DNA of 64,000 nucleotides from Luteimonas panaciterrae (GCF_020511115.1 NZ_JAJAVH010000001.1:62001-126000); one strand, 5' to 3'. Shown: positions 33,874-43,131, counted from the first letter of the stretch. Numbers and translations are program-made. Notes: a model not told the origin generated them from the letters alone.

Positions 33874-35700
33874 ATGCGCCTTTCCCCCGTATTCCTCACG
33901 CTCGCCGCCCTCACTGCTTCGCTTCCCGCAGGCGCAGCAAAAATTAACAAAGTAGACATCCACGGCCTCGACGAGGCGATGACCGCGAACGTCCGCGGCG
34001 CGCTGTCGCTGGAGGACGCCATCGGCAAGGAAATTCCGGGCCGCCGGCTGGGATATCTGGTGCGTGTGGCCGAAGACGAGACGCGCGAGGCCCTGGAGCC
34101 ATTCGGCTACTACGCGCCTGAGATCAAGGTTGATCGCACCCGCGGCGATAAGGGGACGGCGGTCACCATCACGGTGAAGCCCGGCGAACCCGTGCGGGTA
34201 CGCAACTCCGACATCGCCATTCTCGGCGCCGGCGGCGACGACCGCTATCTGAAGGAAGACCTCGCCGCCTTCACGCCGCACAAGGGCGATATCTTCAATC
34301 ACGCGGTCTACGAGGCCAGCAAGACGCGGATCACGCGGCGATTGGCCGAGCGCGGCTATTTCGACGCCGATTTCAACTCGCGCCGGGTCGAGGTGACGCG
34401 CGCCGACCATGCGGCCGACATCGATCTGGTCTGGACCAGCGGCGATCGCTACAACATGGGCCCGGTCAGCTTCTCGCAGACGCCGAAGCGGATCATCAGC
34501 GACAGCTTGCTGAACAAGCTCATCTACTGGAAGGAAGGCCAGTACTACCATCAAGGGCGTCTCGATCGCCTGCGCAAGTCGCTCTCGTCGCTGGACTACT
34601 TCAGCCGCATCGACATCGAGCCGCAGACGGACAACGCGATCACCGGGCCGGACGGCGACAAGCGCGTGCCGGTGCAGGTCACGCTCACGCCCGCCAAGCG
34701 CAGCATCTACACCGCCGGCGTGAGCTACGGCACCGACAGTGGCGCCGGTATCCGCCTGGGCGTGGAGCGGCGTTATCTGAACATGCGTGGCCACAAGGCG
34801 CTGGCGCAGGTCGACTGGGCGCAGAACCGCAAGACGGCGACGCTGCAGTACCGCATCCCGGCCTTCGCCTGGCTGGACGGCTGGTACACGATCAGCGCGC
34901 AGTTGGCGGACGAGCAGACCGACTACATCGATTCGCGCCGGATCGAGTTCGTCGGCAGCCGCAGCGGGCAGTACAGCCGCAATCTCAATCTGATCGCATC
35001 AGTGCACCTGCTGCGCGAGCGCTGGGCTTATGCCACCGACGACGATGGCGACGACAGCACGCCGATCCAGTACCGCTACGCCACGTTCTTCTATCCGTCG
35101 CTGCGGGCCGAATACGTCAACGTCGACGATCGCCTGTTTCCGCGCAAGGGCATCGGCGGTTTCCTGCTGCTGCGCTCGGGCCTGGAAGGCGTGGGTTCGG
35201 ACGCCACCTTCGCGCAATTGCACGCGCGCGCGTCGTGGTTCAAGGGGCTGGGCGATCGCAATCGCCTGATCGTGCGCGGCGAATTCGGCCACACCTTCAC
35301 CAACGCGCTGGTCGACATGCCGCCGAGCCTGCGCTTCTATGCCGGTGGCGACCGCAGCATTCGCGGCTACGAATATCGCGAGGTCGGGCCGCGTCTGGAG
35401 AAGATCGAGATCACCAGTTCGGGCCGGGAGCGGCGTGTCGATTCGTTCGCGCTCGGCGCCAAGAACGTGATCACCGGCAGCGTCGAGTTCGAACGCTACT
35501 TCACCGAAACGCTGGGCGGCGCGGTGTTCGTCGACAGCGGCGATGCCTTCGACGGCACCACACCGGACTGGCGCACGGGCGTGGGCATCGGCGTGCGCTA
35601 CAAGTCGCCGGTGGGGCCGATCCGTTTCGACATCGCGCGCGGCCTCAACGATCCGGACTCGTCGTTCACGATCGGCCTGAACATCGGAGCGGAGTTCTAA
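33874..35700 (+). CDS. tamA: Outer membrane assembly factor TamA
   Basis: 608 residues of the Omp85 family: signal peptide (MRLSPVFLTLAALTASLPAGA), N-terminal POTRA domains (INKVDIHGLDEAMTANVRGALSL; VRVRNSDIAILGAGGD; GDRYNMGPVSFSQTPKRIIS) and a C-terminal 16-strand barrel with the VRGY-type loop motif DRSIRGYEYREVGPR and terminal strand SSFTIGLNIGAEF. TamA works with TamB to insert outer membrane proteins and move lipids. It is followed by tamB after three bases. The signal peptide starts at ATG 33874. Confidence 0.95.
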   Translation: MRLSPVFLTLAALTASLPAGAAKINKVDIHGLDEAMTANVRGALSLEDAIGKEIPGRRLGYLVRVAEDETREALEPFGYYAPEIKVDRTRGDKGTAVTITVKPGEPVRVRNSDIAILGAGGDDRYLKEDLAAFTPHKGDIFNHAVYEASKTRITRRLAERGYFDADFNSRRVEVTRADHAADIDLVWTSGDRYNMGPVSFSQTPKRIISDSLLNKLIYWKEGQYYHQGRLDRLRKSLSSLDYFSRIDIEPQTDNAITGPDGDKRVPVQVTLTPAKRSIYTAGVSYGTDSGAGIRLGVERRYLNMRGHKALAQVDWAQNRKTATLQYRIPAFAWLDGWYTISAQLADEQTDYIDSRRIEFVGSRSGQYSRNLNLIASVHLLRERWAYATDDDGDDSTPIQYRYATFFYPSLRAEYVNVDDRLFPRKGIGGFLLLRSGLEGVGSDATFAQLHARASWFKGLGDRNRLIVRGEFGHTFTNALVDMPPSLRFYAGGDRSIRGYEYREVGPRLEKIEITSSGRERRVDSFALGAKNVITGSVEFERYFTETLGGAVFVDSGDAFDGTTPDWRTGVGIGVRYKSPVGPIRFDIARGLNDPDSSFTIGLNIGAEF

Positions 35701-35703
35701 CGG

Positions 35704-38700
35704 ATGGTAGACACGCGCGAGCTCACCCCCGAAGAACGCGACGCCCGCATCGCCGAGCTGCGTGCACGGCGGCGCGCGCGCATGCGCACGCTCGCACTTC
35801 GCAGCGCGCTCGGCACGATGGTGCTGGTCGTGCTGGCGGCGCTCGCCGTGTACTGGCTGCTGTGGACGCTGGGCGGCCGCGATTTCCTGATGGCGCAGAT
35901 CGTCGCGCGCCTGCCGGCCGGCACGCGCCTGACCTGGGAAAAGGCCGAAGGCCCAGTCGTCGGCTCGCTGGTCTTGAATGGCCTGCGTTTCGAGATGCAA
36001 AGCTGTCCCGACAAGGACGGCGAACCCGTGCCGTACGGCCAGTGCGCGAAGCCGGGCACGCTGGTGTTCACGGCCAAGCGCGTCGTGGTCGATCCGGACA
36101 TCCGCCCGCTGCTCGGCAAGTTGCTGCGGCTGGATGCGCTCGACATCGAAGGCGCGACGCTGGAGCTGCCCAAGAGCGACGAGCCGTTCGAGCTGCCGCG
36201 CTGGCCGGAGGTACTGCCGAACATCGACCTGCCGCTGGCGTTGCAGGCCGACAAGATCCGCATCAACGGCTTCAAGGTGTCGCAAGCCGGCGAATCGCTC
36301 ATCGACATCCGCAGCGCGCACGGCGGCGTCGATGCGCGCCAGGGCAAGCTGCACATCGAGCAGCTCGTCGTCGACAGCGATCGCGGCCACTTCAGTGTGC
36401 ACGGCGATTACGCCCCGCGCGACGACTACCGCATGTCGCTCACCGCCAGCGCGCTATTGCCGGCGCCACCGGCGCGCACACGGCCGCGCATTGGCCTCGC
36501 CGCGCGCGGCGATCTGTCCAAGCTCGACATCGCCATCTCGGGCAACGTGCCGGACAAGCTGCGCGCCCTGCTCACACTGCGTGGCAAGGACGATCCGCGC
36601 TGGCATTTCACCGCCAGTACCACGGCGCTCGATCCAGGCCTGATCATCGGCAGCGGCGAGCCGGGAACACCGCTTGCCTTCGACCTCAAGGCCGACGGCA
36701 TCGGCGGCGAAGCCAATCTGCAAGGCAAGCTGCGACAAGGCGATCTCGATGTGGTGCTGCAGCCGTCGAAAGTGAAGCTCGAGCAGCAGGTGCTGGAATT
36801 CAAGCCGCTGGCGGTGGACGTGTTCGGCGGCCACATCGTCGCGCGCGGGCGCGGCGATTTCAGCAAGCCCGAGGATGCCAATTTCAAGTTCTCGGTCAAC
36901 GCGCGCGATCTTTCCTTCGGCGCCGACCCCAAAGCCGCCAAGACGAAAGATGCTGCACCCGCGATCGGTGCCAACGCCGATTTCGACATCGCCGGCACCA
37001 CGAAGGACTGGACCGCCGTGGGCAAGGCCACGCTCACGCGCGAGCAGCAGCGCGCGACTGTGAATTTCGACGGGCGCGGCAACGCGGAGAAGCTCACGTT
37101 GAAATCGCTGCGCGCGGCGATGCCGACCGGCACGCTGGATGCCACGGGCGAAGTCGGCTGGACGCCGTCGCTGTCGTGGACCATCGACGCCAAGCTTGCC
37201 GGTTTCGATCCCGGCTATTTCGCGCGCGACTGGAAGGGCGCGGTGAACGGCACGCTCGCCAGCCAGGGGCGCACGCGCGAGGATGGCGGCCTGGAGATCG
37301 ACGTCGATGCCGAACAGCTCGGCGGCACGCTGCGCGGTCGCAAGCTCGCCGGTCGCGCCACCTTCGCGATGCATGGCCCGGCCACCGGCAAGACGCAATC
37401 GAATTTCGACGGCGAAGTCGCGCTCAGCCTCGGCGACAGCCGTATCGATGCCAAGGGCAAGGTCAGCGACGTGCTCGCGATCGATGCGAACCTGACACCG
37501 CTGCAACTTGCCGATCTGCTGCCCGGCGCCGCCGGTGCGCTGCGCGGCAGCGTGCGGTTGACCGGCGCGCGCACCGCGCCGAACGTCGAAGCCGATCTCA
37601 CCGGCAGCGGTTTGAAGTACACCGATTACACGGCGTCCAGCCTGAGCGTGAAAGGCATGATGCCGTGGAAGGGCTCGAACGGTTCGATCGCCGTCACCGC
37701 GCAAGGCGTCAACGCCGGCATCGCGCTCGAAAGCCTGCAGGTGAACGCGCGCGGCGCGATCGAAAACCTGCAGCTCGAAGCCAGCACGCGCGGGGAGATC
37801 GGCGCGCTCGATCTCGCCGGACATGCCGAACGCGATCGCAACGGTAACTGGCTGGGCACACTGGCCTCGCTGCATCTGGCGCCGTCGAAAGGCGCGGCAT
37901 GGCGACTGCAATCGCCCGCGCGTTTCGCGCAGAACGGCAGTCGCTGGACGCTCTCCGAAAGTTGCTTCTCCTCCGGCCCCGGCGCCTTGTGCGCGAACGC
38001 CGACTGGCCGCAGCAGGGCCTGCGCATCCGCGGCAACGGCTTGCCGCTGACGCTGGCCACGCCCTACTTGCCCGAGCGCGAGGATGGCCGTCCCTGGATC
38101 CTGCGTGGCGAGATCGCGCTCGAAGGCCAGGTGCGCCCGGCCGGCAACGCCTATCAGGGCAACTTGAAAGTGACTTCCGCCAGCGGCGGCCTGCGCATGA
38201 GCGAGCGTGCGCGCAACGACGTGATCAGCTACGACAACCTCGTGCTCGACGCCGACTTCGACGCGCGCCAGCTGCGCGCCACGCTCGGCAGCGCCTTCAA
38301 CGGCGGCGGCCGGGTCGATGCGAACGTCGCGACCGGCTGGGACACGTACTCGCCGCTGTCAGGCGCGGTGTCGATCAACACCGAGGAACTCACCTGGCTG
38401 GAGCTGTTCTCGCCCGACATCGTTGAACCCACCGGCAAGCTCGACGGCCGCATCACCCTCTCCGGCACGCGCTCGCAGCCGGCGCTCGGCGGGCAGGCGC
38501 AGCTGAGCAACTTCGGCACCGAACTGCCCTCGCTCGGCATCGTCCTGCAGGAAGGCAACGTGCGGTTGAACGCGCTCGCCGACGGCAGCGCGCGCATCGA
38601 CGGCAGCATCCGTTCCGGCGAAGGCATGCTCAACATCAATGGCAGCCTCGGCTGGCAGGGTGAGGAGACGCCGCTGCAATTGCAGTTGCGCGGCAACAAC

Positions 38701-39615
38701 GTGCTGGTGTCCGACACGCGCGATCTGCATGCGGTCGCCAATCCCGACATCACCGTGCGCTATGCCGCGAAGCAGCCGCTCAACGTGACCGGCTCGGTCA
38801 CCGTGCCGAGCGCGATGATCGATCTCGAGCGCCTCGATCAAGGTGTTTCCGCTTCACCTGATGTCGTGGTGCTCGATCCTGAAGACCCGGAAGACACCGG
38901 CGACTCGCCTCTCGAACTCGACCTCACCCTGGTGATGGGCAATGACGTGAAACTGAAGGGCTTCGGCCTGGACGGCTCTCTCGGCGGACAGCTGCGCGTG
39001 CGCGCGCGACCGGGGCGCGAGATGACCGGCAGCGGCCAGCTCGAGGTCGGCGGCAAGTACGCCGCTTATGGCCAAAAGCTGCAGATCACGCGCGGCATGC
39101 TGTCGTGGTCGAACGGTCCGGTGTCCGATCCGATTCTCAATATTCGCGCCGAACGCAAGATCGAAAGCGAGAACATCACCGCCGGCATCGACGTCACCGG
39201 TCGCGCCTCGCAACCGCAGGCGAACGTGTGGACCGACCCGGCCACCGACGATTCCGAAGCGCTGTCGTACCTCGCTCTCGGCCGCTCCACCTCGCATCTG
39301 TCGAGCGACGAGAGCAACCAGCTCAGCGCCGCCTCGGCCGCGCTCAGTGCCGGCGGCAGCGTGCTGGCCTCGCAGATCGGCAGCAAGATCGGCCTCAGCG
39401 ATGCCGGCATCAGCGAATCGCGCGCGCTTGGTGGCAGCGTGCTCGGCGTCGGCAAGCAGCTCTCGCCGCGCCTGTATGTCGGCTTCGGCGTGTCGCTGCT
39501 CGGCACCGGACAGGTGCTCACGCTCAAGTACCTGCTGAGCAAGGGTTTCGACATCGAGATCGAATCGAGCACGCTGGAGAATCGCGGCTCGATCAACTGG
39601 CGCAAGGAAAAGTAA
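35704..39615 (+). CDS. tamB: Translocation and assembly module protein TamB
   Basis: 1303 residues, with an N-terminal membrane anchor (TLALRSALGTMVLVVLAALAVYWLLWTL) followed by a very long beta-helix-type region rich in short hydrophobic strands and a C-terminal DUF490 domain (EALSYLALGRSTSHLSSDES, GGSVLASQIGSKIGLSDAGI, LSPRLYVGFGVSLLGTGQVLTLKYLLSKGFDIEIESSTL). This is the AsmA-like lipid-transport bridge partner of TamA. It starts right after tamA and ends four bases before an AlkZ-like gene. Composition and order leave little doubt. Confidence 0.95.
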   Translation: MVDTRELTPEERDARIAELRARRRARMRTLALRSALGTMVLVVLAALAVYWLLWTLGGRDFLMAQIVARLPAGTRLTWEKAEGPVVGSLVLNGLRFEMQSCPDKDGEPVPYGQCAKPGTLVFTAKRVVVDPDIRPLLGKLLRLDALDIEGATLELPKSDEPFELPRWPEVLPNIDLPLALQADKIRINGFKVSQAGESLIDIRSAHGGVDARQGKLHIEQLVVDSDRGHFSVHGDYAPRDDYRMSLTASALLPAPPARTRPRIGLAARGDLSKLDIAISGNVPDKLRALLTLRGKDDPRWHFTASTTALDPGLIIGSGEPGTPLAFDLKADGIGGEANLQGKLRQGDLDVVLQPSKVKLEQQVLEFKPLAVDVFGGHIVARGRGDFSKPEDANFKFSVNARDLSFGADPKAAKTKDAAPAIGANADFDIAGTTKDWTAVGKATLTREQQRATVNFDGRGNAEKLTLKSLRAAMPTGTLDATGEVGWTPSLSWTIDAKLAGFDPGYFARDWKGAVNGTLASQGRTREDGGLEIDVDAEQLGGTLRGRKLAGRATFAMHGPATGKTQSNFDGEVALSLGDSRIDAKGKVSDVLAIDANLTPLQLADLLPGAAGALRGSVRLTGARTAPNVEADLTGSGLKYTDYTASSLSVKGMMPWKGSNGSIAVTAQGVNAGIALESLQVNARGAIENLQLEASTRGEIGALDLAGHAERDRNGNWLGTLASLHLAPSKGAAWRLQSPARFAQNGSRWTLSESCFSSGPGALCANADWPQQGLRIRGNGLPLTLATPYLPEREDGRPWILRGEIALEGQVRPAGNAYQGNLKVTSASGGLRMSERARNDVISYDNLVLDADFDARQLRATLGSAFNGGGRVDANVATGWDTYSPLSGAVSINTEELTWLELFSPDIVEPTGKLDGRITLSGTRSQPALGGQAQLSNFGTELPSLGIVLQEGNVRLNALADGSARIDGSIRSGEGMLNINGSLGWQGEETPLQLQLRGNNVLVSDTRDLHAVANPDITVRYAAKQPLNVTGSVTVPSAMIDLERLDQGVSASPDVVVLDPEDPEDTGDSPLELDLTLVMGNDVKLKGFGLDGSLGGQLRVRARPGREMTGSGQLEVGGKYAAYGQKLQITRGMLSWSNGPVSDPILNIRAERKIESENITAGIDVTGRASQPQANVWTDPATDDSEALSYLALGRSTSHLSSDESNQLSAASAALSAGGSVLASQIGSKIGLSDAGISESRALGGSVLGVGKQLSPRLYVGFGVSLLGTGQVLTLKYLLSKGFDIEIESSTLENRGSINWRKEK

Positions 39616-39619
39616 TTCG

Positions 39620-40696
39620 ATGCACGAGATTACGGCGCGCGAGCTGCTGCAATGGCGCCTGCACCGGCATGGCATCGCCACGCCGCGCTTCGAACATGCG
39701 GCCGAGGTCGTCGCCTGGATGGGCGCGATGCAGGCGCAGGATTACTACGGCTCGCTGTGGGCGGTGGGCTTGCGCATGCGTGACGCGGTCGAAGCCGATA
39801 TCGAGCGCGCGATCGCCGAGCGCAGCTTGATCCGCACCTGGCCCATGCGCGGCACCTTGCATCTGGTCGCGGTCGGCGACGCGCGCTGGATGCTGCAACT
39901 GACCGCCGTGCGTACCATCTCCGGCAATGCCACCCGCCTGGCGCGCGATTACGGACTCGACGATGCCGCGCTCAAGCGCTCCCGCAAGATCGTCGAGAAG
40001 ACACTGCGCGACGGCGCGGTGCTGCGCGGCGACCTGTATGCGGCGTTCGAGAAGGCCGGCATTCCCACGTCGGGTCAGCGCGGCGTCAATCTCACCGGAC
40101 GTCTGGCCCAGGAAGGATTGATCTGCTGCGGCCCACGCGTGGGCAAGCAACCGACCTTCGTCCTGCTCGACGCCTGGGTGCCCGCCACGCCTTCGAAATC
40201 GCGCGAGGAAGCGCTGGCCGAACTGACATGGCGTTATTTCAACGCGCGTGGCCCGGCGACCGCGCAGGATTTCGCTTGGTGGTCGGGATTGACGGTGAAG
40301 GATGCGCTGGCGGGACTGGCGATGAACGCGAACCGGTTATCGCAGATCCACTTCGACGGACGCCCTCACTGGCACGCACGCGATGATGCACCGACGCCGG
40401 AGAAACGTCTCTTCCTGCTGCCGCCGTTCGACGAATATCTGGTGTCCTACAAGGATCGCGCCGCGGCGGTCGATCCCGCCAGCAATCGTCAGGTGATCGG
40501 CATCAACGGGCTGGTCAACGCCAGCGTCGTCGTCGACGGCCGCGTGGCCGCGCTGTGGAAGCGCGTTCTGGACAAGCGTGGCGCCACACTCGCCCTGCAG
40601 GAGCTGCGCGCGCTTCGGAAAGGTGAAGTCACGCAGATCCGCAAGATCGCCCGCGATTACGCGCGCTTCCTGGGCGTGGATGTCGCGATCGCGTAA
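39620..40696 (+). CDS. AlkZ-like winged-helix DNA glycosylase
   Basis: 358 residues. The HTH_42/AlkZ family signatures are present: AMQAQDYYGSLWAVGLR contains the catalytic QxQ pair (Q38, Q40), and LIRTWPMRGTLHLVAVGDARWML and RGPATAQDFAWWSGL are family landmarks, as is LLPPFDEYLVSYKDR near the C-terminus. AlkZ-type enzymes unhook DNA interstrand cross-links or excise alkylated bases. This protein lies directly after tamB, although tamA-tamB have no known DNA-repair role, so the cotranscription may be accidental. The ATG is at 39620, with AAGGAAAAG upstream. Confidence 0.85.
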   Translation: MHEITARELLQWRLHRHGIATPRFEHAAEVVAWMGAMQAQDYYGSLWAVGLRMRDAVEADIERAIAERSLIRTWPMRGTLHLVAVGDARWMLQLTAVRTISGNATRLARDYGLDDAALKRSRKIVEKTLRDGAVLRGDLYAAFEKAGIPTSGQRGVNLTGRLAQEGLICCGPRVGKQPTFVLLDAWVPATPSKSREEALAELTWRYFNARGPATAQDFAWWSGLTVKDALAGLAMNANRLSQIHFDGRPHWHARDDAPTPEKRLFLLPPFDEYLVSYKDRAAAVDPASNRQVIGINGLVNASVVVDGRVAALWKRVLDKRGATLALQELRALRKGEVTQIRKIARDYARFLGVDVAIA

Positions 40697-40757
40697 TGCG
40701 TTTCGATTTGAAACGAGCAGGCTGAAAAAGTCGCGTTAGATTGCGTCCGCATTGGTT

Positions 40758-40832
40758 CGTCATTCCCGCGAAGGCGGGAATCCATGCTGGGAAAGTTTCA
40801 GGACATGGATTCCCGCCTTCGCGGGAATGACG
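40758..40832. repeat. REP-like inverted repeat (copy 1)
   Basis: A perfect 29-base inverted repeat: left arm 40758-40786 (CGTCATTCCCGCG... to ...CCATG), right arm 40804-40832, with each arm itself a small palindrome (CCCGCGAAGGCGGG). The motif CGTCATTCCCGCG-[AT]-AGGCGGGAAT is a widespread extragenic repeat in Proteobacteria. It lies in the gap between the AlkZ-like gene and the end of the metallopeptidase gene. A second copy is at 55598-55681. No transposase of the RAYT type was seen. Confidence 0.85.
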
Positions 40833-40932
40833 AGCTTCAGCCTGAACCTAAAAATGCTCCGCCGGTGTCTCTTCGCTCGGAGGAAATCCGGCCCTGCAGA
40901 CACAAGGGCCGGATTCTCATCACGCAATCGCC

Positions 40933-42273
40933 TCAGCGCTGCGGACCACCTTGCTGCGCCGCCAATTCTTGGCCTTGCGGCTGATTCTGTTTCAGCAACG
41001 CCAGATTCTGCACCTGCGACTGTTGCGCCGCCTCGCCCTTGTCGATATAGCTGCGAACAGTCGTGATGGAGGTCATCTCGCCCTGCAAGGCGATCAGGCC
41101 CTGGCCGTTCGTGCTCTTCACCACCGAGTCGATGCGGCTCAGACCATCGCCCTGCGCCTTCACTGCCATCGCCGCAGCAACCGCGCCGAGTTCCTCGCGA
41201 CTCTTGATGCCGGAATCCGCGCCGAGCTTCTCCAGGGCGGTGACCGCCTGCGTGTAGAGCGGCGGGCCGGACAAGGGTTGCGGCGAAGCTTCGACGCGCT
41301 GACGCTTGTTGGACTCGGGTTCGACGCTCGCCTCGATCGGATGCTTCTTGGCGGCGACGTCGGTGTAAGGCAGCCCGGTATTGAGCACCGCCTTGTCGAG
41401 GCCAAGCGATTTCAGATCGATCTGGATCGTCGGCGCGACAGCCTTGGGATCGGCCTTCTTGGCCTCGGCCTGTACCCGCTTCTCGATGCTGTCGATGCGC
41501 TTGAGCGCATTGTCACCGTAGTAGTTGGTGTAGTCCTGGTCCTTGTCCGGCCCGAATCCGTTGCCCGGTGTCTTCTTCTTGCCGAAGTAGTACTTGCCCA
41601 TGGCCTCGACGTTTTCTTTCGTCTCGGGCATGTGCTGGTCTTTGTCCACGCTCAGGCCGGCCTTGAGCGCATAGCTGAATTTCGGCGCGGTGCCGCTGCG
41701 CTCGATGAAATCCCCCATGCGACCGGGATGGGCGTTGTAGAAATCCTCCAGCGTCGCCTTCGGCTTGTCCTTCTGTACCTGCGAGACGATCGCGTTGTAT
41801 CCGCCGATGTGGGCGCTGGCTTCGTTCTTGCGGTAGCTGTCGATATAGCCACGCACCGCTTCCGTGTAGTCGTGCGGTGATGGGCCCTTGGCGATCGCCT
41901 CGACTTGCTTCGTCAAGGTTTCGTTGGTCTTGAGGCTGGCATTGCGGTTGAAGGAATGCTGGATCTCGTGTCCCATCACGAAGATCAGCTCGGACGCGGC
42001 GCCCTTGTCCGTGTCCGACTTGTTCAGGTAATGCATCGGCAGCTCGATGGTCTTGCTGCCGGAGTTGTAGGTGCCGCCCGCGCCGGTTCCCGCCGGAAGC
42101 GGATTGAATCTCTCGAGATTGCCCTTGTCGACCGAATCGAGGATGCGCTGCTTCAGATCGGGCGACTTGTCGAGCAGGTCGCGCAGCTTCTGTCCTGGAT
42201 TTTCCTTATCCGTCTTGGTGCGAGACTCGAAGTCCTTGAGCATCGCATCCAGTTTTTCCTGTGGCGTGGACAT
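40933..42273 (-). CDS. Putative X-Tfe effector: zinc metallopeptidase with XVIPCD-like C-terminus
   Basis: 446 residues, no N-terminal signal. The N-terminal ~230 residues hold a metallopeptidase-type site, FVMGHEIQHSFNR (HExxH), with a plausible third ligand in KNEASAHIGGYNAI. The rest is a linker, then a C-terminal ~110-residue region: LYTQAVTALEKLGADSGIKSREELGAVAAAMAVKAQGDGLSRIDSVV..., RSYIDKG, a TPV-like stretch and a Gln-rich tail. The GLSRID(S/H)V, 'LIALQGEM' and following motifs match the XVIPCD consensus (GLxRIDHV, FAVQGxL...), which mediates VirD4-dependent secretion of xanthomonad effectors. It is preceded on the same strand, 11 bases away, by a lipoprotein gene. Predicted role: periplasmic-targeted toxin delivered to rivals. 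Confidence 0.78.
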   Translation of the reverse strand: MSTPQEKLDAMLKDFESRTKTDKENPGQKLRDLLDKSPDLKQRILDSVDKGNLERFNPLPAGTGAGGTYNSGSKTIELPMHYLNKSDTDKGAASELIFVMGHEIQHSFNRNASLKTNETLTKQVEAIAKGPSPHDYTEAVRGYIDSYRKNEASAHIGGYNAIVSQVQKDKPKATLEDFYNAHPGRMGDFIERSGTAPKFSYALKAGLSVDKDQHMPETKENVEAMGKYYFGKKKTPGNGFGPDKDQDYTNYYGDNALKRIDSIEKRVQAEAKKADPKAVAPTIQIDLKSLGLDKAVLNTGLPYTDVAAKKHPIEASVEPESNKRQRVEASPQPLSGPPLYTQAVTALEKLGADSGIKSREELGAVAAAMAVKAQGDGLSRIDSVVKSTNGQGLIALQGEMTSITTVRSYIDKGEAAQQSQVQNLALLKQNQPQGQELAAQQGGPQR

Positions 42274-42284
42274 ATGCGTCTCCG

Positions 42285-42932
42285 TTACGCATTGATGATC
42301 AGGCTGGTCACGCAGCTGTGGCCGGCCTTGGCGTCGCTTTCACCGCGCACGTACACGTGCACCGAAACATCGCCGCGCGAGAAGTCCCAATAGCGCGTGC
42401 TGTTGCGCTCGCCGGGCGCCGGCTCGGATTTGAACCCGGCCTGCTTCAGTGCCTTGGCGTAGGCGTCGAAATCGAGGCCGCAGACCGCCGACATGTCGGC
42501 ATCGTCGTCGTGGTTCTGCTCGTCGAAGGAGAACATCAGCCGCGTCGGCTTGGAGCCGTCCGCCTCGGTCAAGGACACGAGGTTGTACGACCACGTGTCG
42601 GTGAGCTTTCCGCCGAAACCGTACTGGTTCTCGTCCGACGGATTGAAGTCGACCTTGATGCCGGTGACTTTCTCGATCTGCGTGGGCGCGATGTCGTCGG
42701 CGCTGCGGATGCTGTCGATCAGCTTCAGCACGCGTTTGCCGATGTCTTCAGCGGTGATGGATGTTGCGGTGGTCATGGGTCGCTCCTGCGAATCTGACGG
42801 AGTTGCTGACGTAGCGGTGGCTTGGGCGGAGACGGCAGGCCGTTCGGCATGTTCGGAAGACGCGCAGCCACCGAGCGCGAGGCCGAAGCCCGCGATCAGC
42901 GGCAGCAGGAAGGCGCCCGGCGAGATGCGCAC
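42285..42932 (-). CDS. Putative lipoprotein immunity partner of the metallopeptidase effector
   Basis: Translated from GTG 42932 it gives 215 residues with a clear lipoprotein signal (MRISPGAFLLPLIAGFGLALGGC; lipobox LGGC) and a domain with EDIGKRVLKLIDSIRSADD, TDTWSYNLVSLTEADGSKPTRLMFSFDEQ and RYWDFSRGDVSVHVYVRGES. The frame is open to 43034, so a longer start is possible. Alternatively, ATG 42776 has a strong AGGAG six bases upstream and would give a 163-residue form without the signal. Order lipoprotein-effector with an 11-base gap fits X-Tfi-type immunity genes, which are typically periplasmic lipoproteins. It may inhibit the peptidase in the periplasm. Function inferred from context only. 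Confidence 0.65.
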   Translation of the reverse strand: MRISPGAFLLPLIAGFGLALGGCASSEHAERPAVSAQATATSATPSDSQERPMTTATSITAEDIGKRVLKLIDSIRSADDIAPTQIEKVTGIKVDFNPSDENQYGFGGKLTDTWSYNLVSLTEADGSKPTRLMFSFDEQNHDDDADMSAVCGLDFDAYAKALKQAGFKSEPAPGERNSTRYWDFSRGDVSVHVYVRGESDAKAGHSCVTSLIINA

Positions 42933-43059
42933 GGACGACACATCGCGGACGATGGCCGATCGCGGGCGTTCAATGACAACGGGCAAATGCGTAGAAGTCA
43001 CGCGGCATCCTGTCCTTGGCGAGTGCACGAACATCTGGCTGGCCGGAAGGGTCTCGGCC

Positions 43060-43081
43060 GTTGACTATATCCTTAGTCAAC
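43060..43081. promoter_or_regulatory. Inverted repeat upstream of the effector/immunity operon
   Basis: GTTGACTA-TATCCT-TAGTCAAC is an 8-base perfect inverted repeat with a 6-base spacer, in the gap before the lipoprotein gene (starts 42932-43034). It is a good size for a dimeric regulator's operator. It also contains TATAGT on the minus strand, which could serve as a -10 element. No regulator is named. Confidence 0.4.
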
Positions 43082-43097
43082 GCGATCAGTATCCCCT

Positions 43098-43131
43098 CTC
43101 GTTTCCGTGAAAGGCAAGGTACGGAAGCGAG
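43098..43131. terminator. Hairpin after the sialidase-like gene
   Basis: CTCGTTTCCGT (43098-43108) pairs with ACGGAAGCGAG (43121-43131), one G-T mismatch. It lies downstream of the sialidase-like gene (stop 43207) on the minus strand and upstream of the lipoprotein gene, so it could end that transcript. There is no T run, so the call is weak. Confidence 0.35.

Noticed and set aside
35235-37847. 870-codon plus-strand frame overlapping tamA and tamB
   Set aside because: It is out of frame with both genes, Arg/His/Pro-rich, and has no domain; a high-GC shadow.
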